A DNA stretch of 34,086 nt from Halosimplex salinum (GCF_003730195.1 NZ_QWGG01000019.1:1-34086), one strand, 5' to 3'. Counted from the stretch's first letter, positions 22,441 to 30,899 are shown. Notes: generated from the sequence alone by a model not told the origin. Numbers and translations are program-made.

Positions 22441-23040
22441 ATGGAAGACTCAACTCCAGACCGACAAGAAGGCACGGATTGGAAGATTATTGAAGGAATA
22501 ATTCAGCTAGAAAAAATCGCGCTCGGGGAAGGGGCCGCGGTTTGTGAAGGCTGCGGTAATAAACTGCGGGAAGGCACACCGGTTGTCGTGTTCGCCTTCC
22601 GGCCGGTTGAGCAACTGGCTTTCGAGATCGGGCACGTGAAATGTACTGAGTGTCGGCATGAGCCGACGGAGTATTTCACGCTCGGTGTGCGTGAGCTTGT
22701 CTTGGATGGCCGGATCGGTACGTGTACTGATCCTGCGACTCAGTCGTCATGGCCTGTCTTGCTGGCCCCGCAGCCGCGTGCGGTGAGTCCGGCGGATGCG
22801 ACGACGGTACAGCCGCTGCCGGGCGTGGCGTGGTTCCGCCGTCCGATTGCGCGTAGCGACACGTTCGTTACTGCGGATTGCGAATCGACACGCAAACCCT
22901 GGCAGCGGCCGGTGGTGCGGGCTGACGGCTTGGCCCGGGATGGTGCGTCTGAACCGGATGCTGGTTCGATGAGTGATGACGTGACTGAAAGGACTGCCCC
23001 ACATGCTGCTGATGGTGGTTGTCAGGGAGGTGCTCGGTGA
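22441..23040 (+). CDS. CxxC zinc-site protein, first gene of the RAMP operon
   Basis: A 199-residue protein. After an acidic N-terminus there is AVCEGCGNKLREGTPVVVFA and, 30 residues later, IGHVKCTECRH: two CxxC pairs (C35/C38, C68/C71) forming a likely treble-clef or zinc-ribbon domain. A second region (90-150) is less structured, and the last 40 residues are low complexity. In type IV CRISPR systems the gene next to the Cas7-like csf2 is csf1, which also has a CxxC...CxxC zinc site, so it could be a csf1 counterpart. Similar zinc-finger proteins occur widely in haloarchaea, so this is only an inference. The next gene begins 2 bases after its stop. Confidence 0.55.
   Translation: MEDSTPDRQEGTDWKIIEGIIQLEKIALGEGAAVCEGCGNKLREGTPVVVFAFRPVEQLAFEIGHVKCTECRHEPTEYFTLGVRELVLDGRIGTCTDPATQSSWPVLLAPQPRAVSPADATTVQPLPGVAWFRRPIARSDTFVTADCESTRKPWQRPVVRADGLARDGASEPDAGSMSDDVTERTAPHAADGGCQGGAR
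23026..23032 (+). promoter_or_regulatory. Shine-Dalgarno site of the RAMP gene
   Basis: GGAGGTG, 10 bases before the ATG at 23043. It selects that start over an earlier in-frame GTG at 23019 and supports coupled translation with the preceding gene. Confidence 0.6.
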
Positions 23041-23042
23041 CG

Positions 23043-24008
23043 ATGCATGGGGAGCAGGACACCCGGGCCTTCGATGCTTCGCACCTCGACATCGATTTCG
23101 ACCTTCCGCGTCCTGTCGATGAGATGGCGTTCCCGGACCTGTATGTCGGGCTGGATATCGACCTGCTGGCACCAGGCGATGGGATCGTTACGGATCGACA
23201 CCATGCGTCGGCGGATCGGTACGAGGCGGATGATCCGCAGAATCAGATTGCGGGCCAGATTTCGCCGTTCACGTTGTCGAGCTGGCTGCGGCATGGCTGT
23301 GAGCGGGTGGTGCAGGCGGCGGGCGCGACGGTCTGCCATCCGGGCGAGGCGAACGCGGATTACATGCTCGAAGACGTGTACGACCGCGATCTTGATGCCG
23401 GGTATCACGAGAAAGGCAGTTGTGTTGATGGCGATGGCGACGCGGGCTGTGTTGTCCACGACTTGTTCGGTGGGTTCGGTGATCGGGCGGGCCGCGTGAT
23501 TCGCCGGCCGATTCGGTTCTCGCCGATTCGACGGCAGGTGGATGTGACGAAGGGTGAGGCGGAAGCTCACTACCGGCAACTCAACACGCAGGTGCGGTCG
23601 CGGAATGCTGAGGATGAGGGGCAACCGCTTCGGCAGGCGACGCGAGATGTAGTCGGCAATCTCGTCGGAACTTGGCGACTCACGCTCCGCGAACTGAAGC
23701 CCGAATACGTGGGGCTGCTCGTTGAGGCGATCGATTACTTGGATGCGCATAGCGATGAATATGCGATGCAGCTTGGCGGTGCGCGGAACTTCGGTGCCGG
23801 GATTGTCGATGCTGAGGTGGTGAACCCGTTGTACTCGGACGCTGAGCTGCGGCGCGTGTATAATCGCGCGCAGGACGCGACGAGCGGGATGGACACGAAA
23901 GACGATGTTTGGCGTGACCAGTGTCGTGAGGCGTTCGTGCTGGCGTTGCAGGCGCGGACGGCTGCGCGTGATGGTGATGTGCCGGTGCCTGGAGGTGAGT
24001 CGGCGTGA
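23043..24008 (+). CDS. RAMP-superfamily, Cas7-like protein (Csf2/Csm3-like)
   Basis: A 321-residue protein with the hallmarks of Cas7-type RAMP proteins. The segment QISPFTLSSWLRHGCERVV (about 72-90) corresponds to the I-x-G-S-S-L-R-G-x-L-R motif. CVVHDLFGGFGDRAGRVI (136-153) matches the C...LFG....GR element. Near the C-terminus comes MQLGGARNFGAGIVDAEVV (242-260), the glycine-rich loop. Such subunits form the helical backbone that holds crRNA in type III and IV complexes. No repeat-spacer array, Cas1, Cas2 or Cas10 is visible nearby. Type IV systems often lack adaptation genes, so a type IV-like or unnamed RAMP system is possible. Translation is coupled to both neighbours. Confidence 0.6.
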   Translation: MHGEQDTRAFDASHLDIDFDLPRPVDEMAFPDLYVGLDIDLLAPGDGIVTDRHHASADRYEADDPQNQIAGQISPFTLSSWLRHGCERVVQAAGATVCHPGEANADYMLEDVYDRDLDAGYHEKGSCVDGDGDAGCVVHDLFGGFGDRAGRVIRRPIRFSPIRRQVDVTKGEAEAHYRQLNTQVRSRNAEDEGQPLRQATRDVVGNLVGTWRLTLRELKPEYVGLLVEAIDYLDAHSDEYAMQLGGARNFGAGIVDAEVVNPLYSDAELRRVYNRAQDATSGMDTKDDVWRDQCREAFVLALQARTAARDGDVPVPGGESA

Positions 24009-24331
24009 CGGGGTCTGACGGGGCTGACGATGGTGGTGTCGATGACGATGTGGATGCGGATGAGGATCTTGATGAGCTTCACCCGGTGTCGTCGTCGCTG
24101 CGGACGGCTCAAGAGCAGGAGGGTGGGACAGATCGAGTAGTGGAGGCTGGAGATGGGCAGGCGGAGTCGAAGGGGTCGGGTGGTGATGGCTCGGGGTTGG
24201 ATGAATTAGCTCCAGTGTCGTCGGCGGTTCGGACGGCGCAGAGCCCATCCGATGTTGATGCTGCGGGTGATGACAGTGATGCGGGTGCGTCGGATGAGGA
24301 GAGTGGTGGCGGTTTCGGGGGTGGGAGGTGA
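24005..24331 (+). CDS. Acidic low-complexity protein with two copies of a 15-residue motif
   Basis: GTG start overlapping the RAMP stop (GTGA), with GGAGGTGA six bases before it, so translation is well supported. The 108 residues are mostly Asp, Gly, Ser and Glu and are probably disordered. Two near-identical segments stand out: LDELHPVSSSLRTAQ (22-36) and LDELAPVSSAVRTAQ (65-79). These look like linear binding motifs that tether two partner molecules on a flexible chain. The function is unknown, but the position suggests a scaffold or regulatory peptide of the RAMP complex. Confidence 0.55.
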   Translation: MTGSDGADDGGVDDDVDADEDLDELHPVSSSLRTAQEQEGGTDRVVEAGDGQAESKGSGGDGSGLDELAPVSSAVRTAQSPSDVDAAGDDSDAGASDEESGGGFGGGR

Positions 24332-24780
24332 TGCCGGTGGGCTGGGGGTGCGATGGTGGCTGGTGTGACTGTCGTAGCAGAGAGGCGGTGCTCGTGGTGG
24401 GGCACCGCTCACGCCAGGCTGTGGCTGCTCGTGTGGCAGGCTGTGGTGGACCTGCCGCTGCGAGTGGCAGTGAGAGTGACCGTGGGTGCGGTGAGCGAGG
24501 ACAGCCGTCGGGATGCGTGGTGGTGTCCCGACGTCGTTGCCCGACCGGTCACTGCGTCGGGGCGAGTGAATCTGCGTGGCCGCTTCAACGGGTGCGCGTT
24601 CGATCGGGTGCTGCGTGGCGAGTTTGGAGAACACTTGAAACGGGGTGTGTGGGGGTGCAGTGGTGTCCTGAGTGTGGTGGTTGTCACCGTGTGCGTGGTG
24701 GCACTACGTTTGCGAAGAACCTGGAGTGGAAACGGAGGGGTGTGTGGATGACTATCGTCCAGCAGGTGAGACACGTATGA
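24331..24780 (+). CDS. Cys-rich protein of uncertain reading frame
   Basis: This frame begins at the ATG overlapping the previous stop and ends with an ATGA overlap into the next gene; its C-terminus is convincing (VQWCPECGGCHRVRGGTTFA, NLEWKRRGVW), with a probable zinc site. Residues 1-100, however, are Arg/Gly/Cys-rich and unlike haloarchaeal proteins. A second frame from an ATG at 24353 has a more host-like, GC-rich third position over 24353-24640 (VVDLPLRVAVRVTVGAVSED, VTASGRVNLRGRFNGCAFDR) and then deteriorates. One explanation is a frameshift near 24640-24670, either a mutation, a sequencing error or a programmed event. I record the frame supported by both gene junctions. Confidence 0.4.
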   Translation: MPVGWGCDGGWCDCRSREAVLVVGHRSRQAVAARVAGCGGPAAASGSESDRGCGERGQPSGCVVVSRRRCPTGHCVGASESAWPLQRVRVRSGAAWRVWRTLETGCVGVQWCPECGGCHRVRGGTTFAKNLEWKRRGVWMTIVQQVRHV

Positions 24781-25526
24781 GTGGATTCGAGATCTGGGGA
24801 GATGTTGACCGGTACCGGTCTGCAGGTGAGGAGTCGGACGAGCATTTGTGGGGCAAAGTAGAATTAGACCGGCGACAGGAAGATAAACGGAAGCCGTGGT
24901 TCGAAGGTGAATACCAGTTCGAGAAGAAGGTTGCTGACCGGGTCCCGGATTGTTTCGTACGCGGTGAAGGGCTGAATCGGTGGATCGAGTTCGTTGCTGG
25001 GTCCGATCAGCCGTATCGGGCGAAGACGCGGGAAGCGTTACGCTTGGGGTTCGTGGTGCATTGGGTGTTCCATACCGATCATCGTGAGCAGATGCGTGAC
25101 GCACGTGAGGCGCTCGAACCGGAATTAGAGGGGCCGTTCCGGTTCGGTGAGTACGATCCGTTGAACGGTCTGTTAACGGTAGGTGATCCGGTAACGTTCA
25201 AGAATTATGAGTTTCGGGTGGAGTCGATGCGGGAGTTCGAGCCGCGGTCGTTCCTCGGGTATCGGCGCGGTGCGGCGCATATTGCCCGGCGAGAGAATTC
25301 GTATGATCTTGGGATGTTTGACCTGGCTGGGTGTCAACGCCGGATTTTCACCGACTACCCGCAGGGGAAGTACTTCCGCGCCGTTGCACCTGGACAAGCG
25401 TTCGACACGGCAACGTTCGGATTTCCCACGGAAGACGGGCTTGAACGCCTTGTTGACGACGAACAGGTCACGCGACTCGGACCCGTCCGACGGCGAGACG
25501 CTGAGGAGTGGACAGTGTCTCGGTAG
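24777..25526 (+). CDS. Degenerate nuclease-like (CoiA-type) protein, last gene of the RAMP operon
   Basis: A 249-residue protein starting at the ATG that overlaps the preceding stop by 4 bases, with AGGTGA seven bases upstream. FEKKVADRVPDCFVRG (about 48-63) followed by LNRWIEFVAGSDQPYRAKTR (66-85) and GFVVHWVF resembles the PD-(D/E)XK core of CoiA-like nucleases (D58, E71), but the usual lysine position holds valine, so catalysis is uncertain. The second half (from about 125) is rich in aromatic residues and includes RDAEEWTV at the end. It probably works with the RAMP protein on nucleic acid. Confidence 0.5.
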   Translation: MSGFEIWGDVDRYRSAGEESDEHLWGKVELDRRQEDKRKPWFEGEYQFEKKVADRVPDCFVRGEGLNRWIEFVAGSDQPYRAKTREALRLGFVVHWVFHTDHREQMRDAREALEPELEGPFRFGEYDPLNGLLTVGDPVTFKNYEFRVESMREFEPRSFLGYRRGAAHIARRENSYDLGMFDLAGCQRRIFTDYPQGKYFRAVAPGQAFDTATFGFPTEDGLERLVDDEQVTRLGPVRRRDAEEWTVSR

Positions 25527-25663
25527 AACACGCCACTCTCTCCGGTGTGGAACGCTTTTGTTCAAATCTTCAATGACTGCTCGCCATGGGGAGAAGTGAA
25601 AGCGTTGCCACCTTGTCAAATGAGAAACAACCGAACACGTTTCTACGATGTTAGAATTGGATA

Positions 25664-26602
25664 TCAGGGCTTGTGTCCTTGTTTTTCAACTTTCTCTGTT
25701 GGATATGATAGGAGGCCCGATTTGCAATCGGAACAAATCTCATACTGGCTCTGCCGAGCTTGCTGAACCTCTTGGAATATGAGATCGGCATGAAGTGGTT
25801 CGATAACTCGTCCGCAGGATGTGTCGAGAGTCACCCCCGGGATTCGAAGGTCACTCGAAACATCCTCCATCGTTTCTTTTTTGATATGGTGCCAGGTTTC
25901 TCCCTCAACGACGATACCAGCACCATCTAATTCGAGACTGTTACTGATTGGAGCGGCTGGAATCCGATCGATGATTTCCGTCCGGCCTGGATCTACATCT
26001 GAGGCGAGTGAGGATTCTGGGTGAATATCGTATGTATTCACGACGTATCCGTCAGTGACCTGTTCAAATTCGAGGAATTTGACGACGGTCGTCGATGGGT
26101 TCTCTTTACGTCCAAGGTACTCCCTTTGATTGATGTCGTAGAGATGTACTGCATTGTCAGGAAACGCTGTCGTTACAGCTGCGAAACGACCATTTGGTGA
26201 GATAGTAATTGGCCCGGCATTGCTTTCAAATTCTTCCTCAAGAACGAGTTTCCCGGTTGGATCAAAACCGATGAACTTCGTTGCGTCACGCCCAATTGCT
26301 ACGACAGAACCATCATTAGCTGGTATCGCTTTATCAACAGGAATCGTTTCAGTTACTGAGACGACCTTTTCATCCTTGATTAGACAGATCCCTGTAGGTT
26401 CATGCACACCATCGATTGTAGTCGATTCTCGGGTTGCGAATGCTGTTCGATAATGCCCATCTTCAGACGTATAGGAACGAAGACTACGCGTATCTTCAGG
26501 GAAGAAATCAGGGTACTCTTCTTGATCAAACAAAGCCCAGTTATCCTCGTATACAAGTTCTTCATCCGCAACTAATTCAATATGATCCGGGTGATGACGC
26601 AT
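25664..26602 (-). CDS. Beta-propeller-like (WD40/YVTN) protein with C-terminal CxxC
   Basis: A 312-residue protein. The segment GPITISPNGRFAAVTTAFPD followed by NAVHLYDINQREYLG is a typical propeller blade (S-P-x-G-x-x-x-A...V.LYD). Other blades are suggested by GSVVAIGRDATKFIGFDPTG and HYRTAFATRESTTIDGVH, so four to six blades are plausible. The tail has ICSDCKSG, a lone CxxC. It is divergent from the two-domain nuclease gene at 26663 with only 60 bases between, and both promoters use the same GATACATC region, so the two may be a regulated pair. Function is unknown; propellers of this sort often act as sensors or scaffolds. Confidence 0.55.
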   Translation of the reverse strand: MRHHPDHIELVADEELVYEDNWALFDQEEYPDFFPEDTRSLRSYTSEDGHYRTAFATRESTTIDGVHEPTGICLIKDEKVVSVTETIPVDKAIPANDGSVVAIGRDATKFIGFDPTGKLVLEEEFESNAGPITISPNGRFAAVTTAFPDNAVHLYDINQREYLGRKENPSTTVVKFLEFEQVTDGYVVNTYDIHPESSLASDVDPGRTEIIDRIPAAPISNSLELDGAGIVVEGETWHHIKKETMEDVSSDLRIPGVTLDTSCGRVIEPLHADLIFQEVQQARQSQYEICSDCKSGLLSYPTEKVEKQGHKP

Positions 26603-26623
26603 AGTCTATTCAGGTAGACACCG

Positions 26624-26636
26624 GTAGATACATCTT
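26624..26636. promoter_or_regulatory. Overlapping divergent promoter region
   Basis: The sequence GTAGATACATCTT lies about 27-39 bases upstream of the GTG at 26663 and about 22-34 bases upstream of the ATG at 26602 on the other strand. It offers a TATA-like element in both directions (GATACATC / GATGTATC). Shared or competing transcription is likely. Confidence 0.35.
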
Positions 26637-26662
26637 CTCCATCCATTATCATAGTTATAATT

Positions 26663-28663
26663 GTGGCTGCATTTCTTGAACCGCTTCTCCAAGAGCAACT
26701 ATGGTATTGGTTGGAGACAGAGAAGGGCATGACTGTTGATGGTGAGGTTAAACTTAGCACTGGCCGGATAGATCTCGCCGCTGAGACTCCAGATGGAAAG
26801 TACATCGGTATCGAAGTGAAACGTGGAAGCGGGTTGGAATTCGGTTCCGAACTATACGAACAGGTTCACCGATATATCGAAAGCGGAGTTTTTGACGAGC
26901 TCTACTTTGCGTCAAGATCTGTGGACCCACTTATTAATGAGCTTGAAAACAATCAAAGTCCTAATGTTTCAACTCTAAATCAAGCAAGCAAACAGATCAG
27001 AGCTGCTGTTGGATCCAGTTCCACCACGATCAAGGACGCGAAATCCCGCATTCAAGAGGAAGTTCCTGAACGGTTATTGAATAGCACTAAGCCAGGTCAG
27101 ATGGGAAGCGTGAAATCCTACGTTTATGATAAACTTGAACGAGACGTAGGAGATGAGTCAACAGAAGCGACAATTAGTGAGGGGATCCGGTATCTTCGGC
27201 GCGCTGAGTGCCCCACGGAAATTGGAGTTATTCACGTCCCACTAAATTTGCATGAAGTGCTTCAGGATCTTGAGCGCGTTCACGAACCCAAAAGGGCATA
27301 TGAACCGATCGTTCGACGAGATGCTGAGCAATTAGATCGAACAGACACCCCTGATTTCGAACGTCGTGAAGAACCCTGGATACGCCACAACGTGTGGAAG
27401 AAGTACGGCGGGCTTCCAGAGGGCTATCTTCCAAACGTACGATCATCCGATCAATCATATCGGCCGATTGACCTCATGAGTTTCTCTGGGGGGTATGATC
27501 CAACCGAAATCTTAGATTCAGGGGAAGGGAAAGTGATCGGAGTTGAGGCGAAAGGCGAGTCCTCGTTTGACAAGGAGCGCCTCTCAAGGCAATTATCCGA
27601 GTTCTTGACCACGAAATCGCTTACGCATTTGTATCTCGCTGTCCCCACCACACTCAGGACGAAGGCAGCTCAGATGCTGGATAATCATGAGGATGGGGAA
27701 AATATTGGGCTTATTACGGTTGATGAGAGGGGAGATTTGACAACTATTCGTGATGCGCCTCATTTGGACTTCCGACACGATGGATATATGAGCCGATACA
27801 GTCCCCAAAAAATAGGTTATGGGGATGTTGCGATAGCCGATGGACGAGAAGTCATTTCTCCCTTCCTTACCACAGAAGAGAAGGAGCGTATCGAATACAG
27901 TGATGCGACCGAACGTGCCCTCGATCTTCTCAAGGATAACTCCAAATTGGCGAATAATGACGGGTGGATTGAAAATGAGAAACCTACTGATCTGTATCCC
28001 ACGGAGGACACGTTCAACAAAGAGGGGACTGCACGCGCATATCTCTTGAAAGGAATGTCAGCAGCCCCATATTACGCAGGTGACCAGCCTGCTGGGTCAA
28101 CAGTCTCCCCGAAAGAGGGATATGTGAGATTGAGTCTCACGGAATACGAGGTGGATGATGAGTTTGCGCTGAAGCTTCATTTCGGACAAGGTAGTTGGGA
28201 AGGTGGATACATCAGTATTGTCGGCGATCAAGTCCAGACACTAATTGATATACTTGCGTCATTCGAAACAATTCAAGGCGGATCGGTTCCTGGCCAGGGT
28301 AAATACATTGATTTGGAATCGTTCCCATTCGACCGGGATCAGAATGAACCCCATAGAGTATCTGGAGGGTCAGGAGATGTTGAACCTCTTCTCCTTAACA
28401 TCGAAATTTTACAGAACGAGCAAGATACTGCTGCCCGAGTACAGTTAGGTGACGAGGAGGAGCAGGGAGTTGATGTTGTGATGACTAAAATACAGCTCTT
28501 TGATCTACTGGCGTCAATAGCAATTCTTAGAGAGGGTAATCGGCGGAAGCTCCCCGGTGAATACCGGTCCTACCCTCGGATCGGTCCTTCTGGCGAAAAT
28601 ACTTGGGATATTGGGAGAGATATTGAACAGCGAACAAATCCGGATCCCCCAGAAGAGTGGTGA
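26663..28663 (+). CDS. Protein with two PD-(D/E)XK nuclease motif sets
   Basis: A 666-residue protein starting at a GTG at 26663; an in-frame TAG lies upstream at 26615. The first motif set is GRIDLAAETPDGKYIGIEVK (D37, E51, K53). The second, after a helical linker of 200 residues, is YRPIDLMSFSG ... KVIGVEAKGESS (D270, E295, K297), followed by LSRQLSEFLTTKSLTHLYLA. Both have complete D...E-x-K triads and the helix that normally follows. The C-terminal 200 residues show two similar strand-rich blocks (about 485-530 and 570-625) of unknown role. The lower GC content than in the Ubl operon suggests separate acquisition. I infer a DNA nuclease, possibly self-contained defence. Confidence 0.65.
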   Translation: MAAFLEPLLQEQLWYWLETEKGMTVDGEVKLSTGRIDLAAETPDGKYIGIEVKRGSGLEFGSELYEQVHRYIESGVFDELYFASRSVDPLINELENNQSPNVSTLNQASKQIRAAVGSSSTTIKDAKSRIQEEVPERLLNSTKPGQMGSVKSYVYDKLERDVGDESTEATISEGIRYLRRAECPTEIGVIHVPLNLHEVLQDLERVHEPKRAYEPIVRRDAEQLDRTDTPDFERREEPWIRHNVWKKYGGLPEGYLPNVRSSDQSYRPIDLMSFSGGYDPTEILDSGEGKVIGVEAKGESSFDKERLSRQLSEFLTTKSLTHLYLAVPTTLRTKAAQMLDNHEDGENIGLITVDERGDLTTIRDAPHLDFRHDGYMSRYSPQKIGYGDVAIADGREVISPFLTTEEKERIEYSDATERALDLLKDNSKLANNDGWIENEKPTDLYPTEDTFNKEGTARAYLLKGMSAAPYYAGDQPAGSTVSPKEGYVRLSLTEYEVDDEFALKLHFGQGSWEGGYISIVGDQVQTLIDILASFETIQGGSVPGQGKYIDLESFPFDRDQNEPHRVSGGSGDVEPLLLNIEILQNEQDTAARVQLGDEEEQGVDVVMTKIQLFDLLASIAILREGNRRKLPGEYRSYPRIGPSGENTWDIGRDIEQRTNPDPPEEW

Positions 28664-28894
28664 TATCTGCTCTATCTAATAGCGGTGTTGGCCTAGCGGG
28701 TCGAAATGTGTACTATTCTACGATGCGGACGAGGTCGATACGGTGACAAAAGAAGAACGCCTCAAAATGAATGGGGGAGGGTATCGAGAGGCTCTCCAAA
28801 ATGGAACGCGAGCGACTGAGTGACCAGCGCAGGCGACCGGAGCCAGAGTCGGCTATGCACGGGGGTATTTACGTGTCTCGACACTAACTGAAGT
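28664..28894 (+). other. Gap with a possible gene remnant and the VWA promoter
   Basis: The stretch 28694-28822 reads as acidic protein without a good start (FYDADEVDTVTKEERLKMNG), ending in TGA, which may be a remnant or a 26-aa ORF from a GTG at 28743. A TATTTA box at 28866-28871 stands 24-29 bases before the VWA start. GTGTC (28873-28877) and GACAC (28880-28884) form a short inverted repeat just after the box, a possible operator. Confidence 0.35.
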
Positions 28895-29518
28895 GTGGAC
28901 ACTCACGTGACCTTCGTCCTCGACTCTTCAGGTTCGATGCAGTCTATCGAGGACGACACACGTGGTGGATTCAATTCGTTTTTGACTGATCAGCGGGCGG
29001 AGGAGGGGCAGGCAACCGTTACACTCGTCGATTTTGACACGACAGTGGATATCACGTACCGTGGTCGTGACATCGAGGAAGCCCCAGAACTTACTGACGC
29101 AGCGTACACGCCGAGCGGACAAACCGCGCTACACGACGCGATCGTCACAGCGATCGAACAGGCGGATACACAGTTCGATAAGAGGGACACCCCACCTGAG
29201 AACGTAGTTATTGTCGTGTTGACTGACGGGAAGGAGAACGCGTCAGAGACACCGAAAGCGACGGTACGGAAGATGGTTGAGGCACGGCAAGAAGACGGGT
29301 GGGAGTTCCTGTTTATTGGCGCGAATCAAGACGCTGCGCTGACAGCCGGCGAAATCGGCGTGGATAAAGACCGGACACTCAATATGGATGCCAGTAGTGA
29401 AGGCACGCAGGCCGCCTACGATTCGGCGTCCCAACGCATCAGTAACGCACGTGCAGAAGGGACAACTGACGGGTTCACTGATGAGGATCGTTCCCGGCAG
29501 AAAAACGCTGATCAGTAA
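28895..29518 (+). CDS. VWA-domain protein
   Basis: A 207-residue protein starting at GTG 28895, as fixed by the TATTTA box 24-29 bases upstream. It has the MIDAS metal-ion site of von Willebrand A domains: FVLDSSGSM (DxSxS, residues 10-14), a threonine in YTPSGQTALHDA and VVIVVLTDGKENAS with the second aspartate. There is no signal peptide or membrane anchor, so it is cytoplasmic. The tail after 170 is polar (GFTDEDRSRQKNADQ). VWA proteins usually mediate metal-dependent protein contacts and often pair with AAA ATPases; no such partner is adjacent. Confidence 0.75.
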   Translation: MDTHVTFVLDSSGSMQSIEDDTRGGFNSFLTDQRAEEGQATVTLVDFDTTVDITYRGRDIEEAPELTDAAYTPSGQTALHDAIVTAIEQADTQFDKRDTPPENVVIVVLTDGKENASETPKATVRKMVEARQEDGWEFLFIGANQDAALTAGEIGVDKDRTLNMDASSEGTQAAYDSASQRISNARAEGTTDGFTDEDRSRQKNADQ

Positions 29519-29578
29519 TTCGCTCGGTGCCTGAGACGACCATATCGTGTCGCATATAAATCCATTTTTGCGGGTTGT

Positions 29579-30874
29579 TCAGGCCGGTGTGCCTGCGCTG
29601 GGTTTCGCTGGGAATTCATCCAGTAATGCAACTGCGTGTGTTAATTCGTGTTCTGATTGTGGGTAGATGGGTAACGGGGCTTCTGTTTCTGGTGCGACTG
29701 GGACTTGGACTTGTTCGCTGTGGTCGAAGATTCCGAATCCGAAGAGTCGGAGTTGCTCTGATTCATCTGGCTGGGTCTGGGTGATGAATTTGAAGTCTGT
29801 TACTTGCTCGCCGTCACCGTAGCAGTCCCTGTAGGTCTGCGCAGTGTGGGCTACACGAGAGCCTTGTTGAGCACCGAGGGGTTGTTCGCCGTCACTGCCA
29901 TTCGTTAAGCGGTCGTGGACGTGCTGGTACCACTGGTCGCAAATCGAGCCGTCACCGTACTCCACGTCGGAATTTGGCGAGGAGAGTACGTGTTCGATAT
30001 GGTTTTGCAGGAGACGGAGCGCTTCGTATTGTTCCGTGAGTTCTGAGCGTGGCGGCAGGTCAATGGGGAAGTCTGCTAGGCGCTCTGCAGGAAGGATGAC
30101 TCCGTTTTCGACGTCGTGTCTGTTGGTTAATTCGAATGAGGAGAGTGCTGCGAAGCCGGCGGAGCCAACACCAAGCCCCCACACGTCACGAAGTTCGTCT
30201 CGGAGGTCGTCGTCGATTGACTCTGGTAGGTCAGTCGGGATTGTGTAGGTTGTTTGCTCTGCGGACGGGACTTCGATGTAGATGTGAGTGCCGGTGGATC
30301 CGTGTACGACTCGGTGTTGCCGGTGCTGGGATTCGCCATTGAATGTTGCAGTGTCTCGGAGCCACTGGTACTGCAGGTAAGCACACAGGGCGACGGCCAA
30401 GAGACGCTCTCCGTCGTGGAACATTTCGTTGTACTCGTGGATCGTCTCGTAGCTGTACCCGGCAGCGGTTGCGATTGCTTCAACGAGCGGTTCGAGGAGG
30501 ACAGGGGCGTTCCCGGTAAGCCCGAGTACCCATTTGGCTGCATCGCCGTCGAATAGTTGGTTAACGCCGTGTGTCTCGATGAGTTGGAGTGCGACTTGGA
30601 CGCGGCTTTCAATCGACAGTTCGTCAGTCGCCCAGTCGATATTGGTTATGTCTCCGATTGTGGGGTCGGTGGGTTCCGCTCCTTTGGTGGACAGATGATC
30701 GAGGTCGTGGAGGAGGTAAAAGAGCTGATCGGGGAAGAACTCGTCAAGGGCTCTACCGCTGCTTTTTACGATCTCAGCACCTCTGTCTGTGACTTGGAAC
30801 GTGTTGACCGGGTTGTTGTCACCGGCTGCGTGGATGAAGTAGCCGTCGTCTTTCCGACGTTTCAGCGTAGGCAC
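29579..30874 (-). CDS. Hypothetical protein, 431 aa
   Basis: GTG start at 30874, fixed by a TTTATT box 26-31 bases upstream. The N-terminus is strand-rich (KDDGYFIHAAGDNNPVNTFQ), the middle helical (ETIHEYNEMFHDGERLLAVA) and the end charged and proline-rich (FPAKPSAGTPA). No catalytic motif, membrane helix or zinc site is seen. The acidic composition makes it a credible host-type gene. I do not recognise the family. Confidence 0.55.
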   Translation of the reverse strand: MPTLKRRKDDGYFIHAAGDNNPVNTFQVTDRGAEIVKSSGRALDEFFPDQLFYLLHDLDHLSTKGAEPTDPTIGDITNIDWATDELSIESRVQVALQLIETHGVNQLFDGDAAKWVLGLTGNAPVLLEPLVEAIATAAGYSYETIHEYNEMFHDGERLLAVALCAYLQYQWLRDTATFNGESQHRQHRVVHGSTGTHIYIEVPSAEQTTYTIPTDLPESIDDDLRDELRDVWGLGVGSAGFAALSSFELTNRHDVENGVILPAERLADFPIDLPPRSELTEQYEALRLLQNHIEHVLSSPNSDVEYGDGSICDQWYQHVHDRLTNGSDGEQPLGAQQGSRVAHTAQTYRDCYGDGEQVTDFKFITQTQPDESEQLRLFGFGIFDHSEQVQVPVAPETEAPLPIYPQSEHELTHAVALLDEFPAKPSAGTPA

Positions 30875-30899
30875 GAGTAGTGGTCGTCACCACTGTGGG

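Noticed and set aside
23022-24248. Open minus-strand frame of 408 codons opposite the RAMP gene
   Set aside because: The product is His/Pro/Arg-rich with no motif, the expected shadow of GC-rich coding DNA. The plus-strand gene has RAMP motifs and a Shine-Dalgarno site.
22441-25526. CRISPR array near the Cas7-like gene
   Set aside because: I searched the gaps around the operon by eye and found no regularly spaced direct repeats of 24-40 bases.
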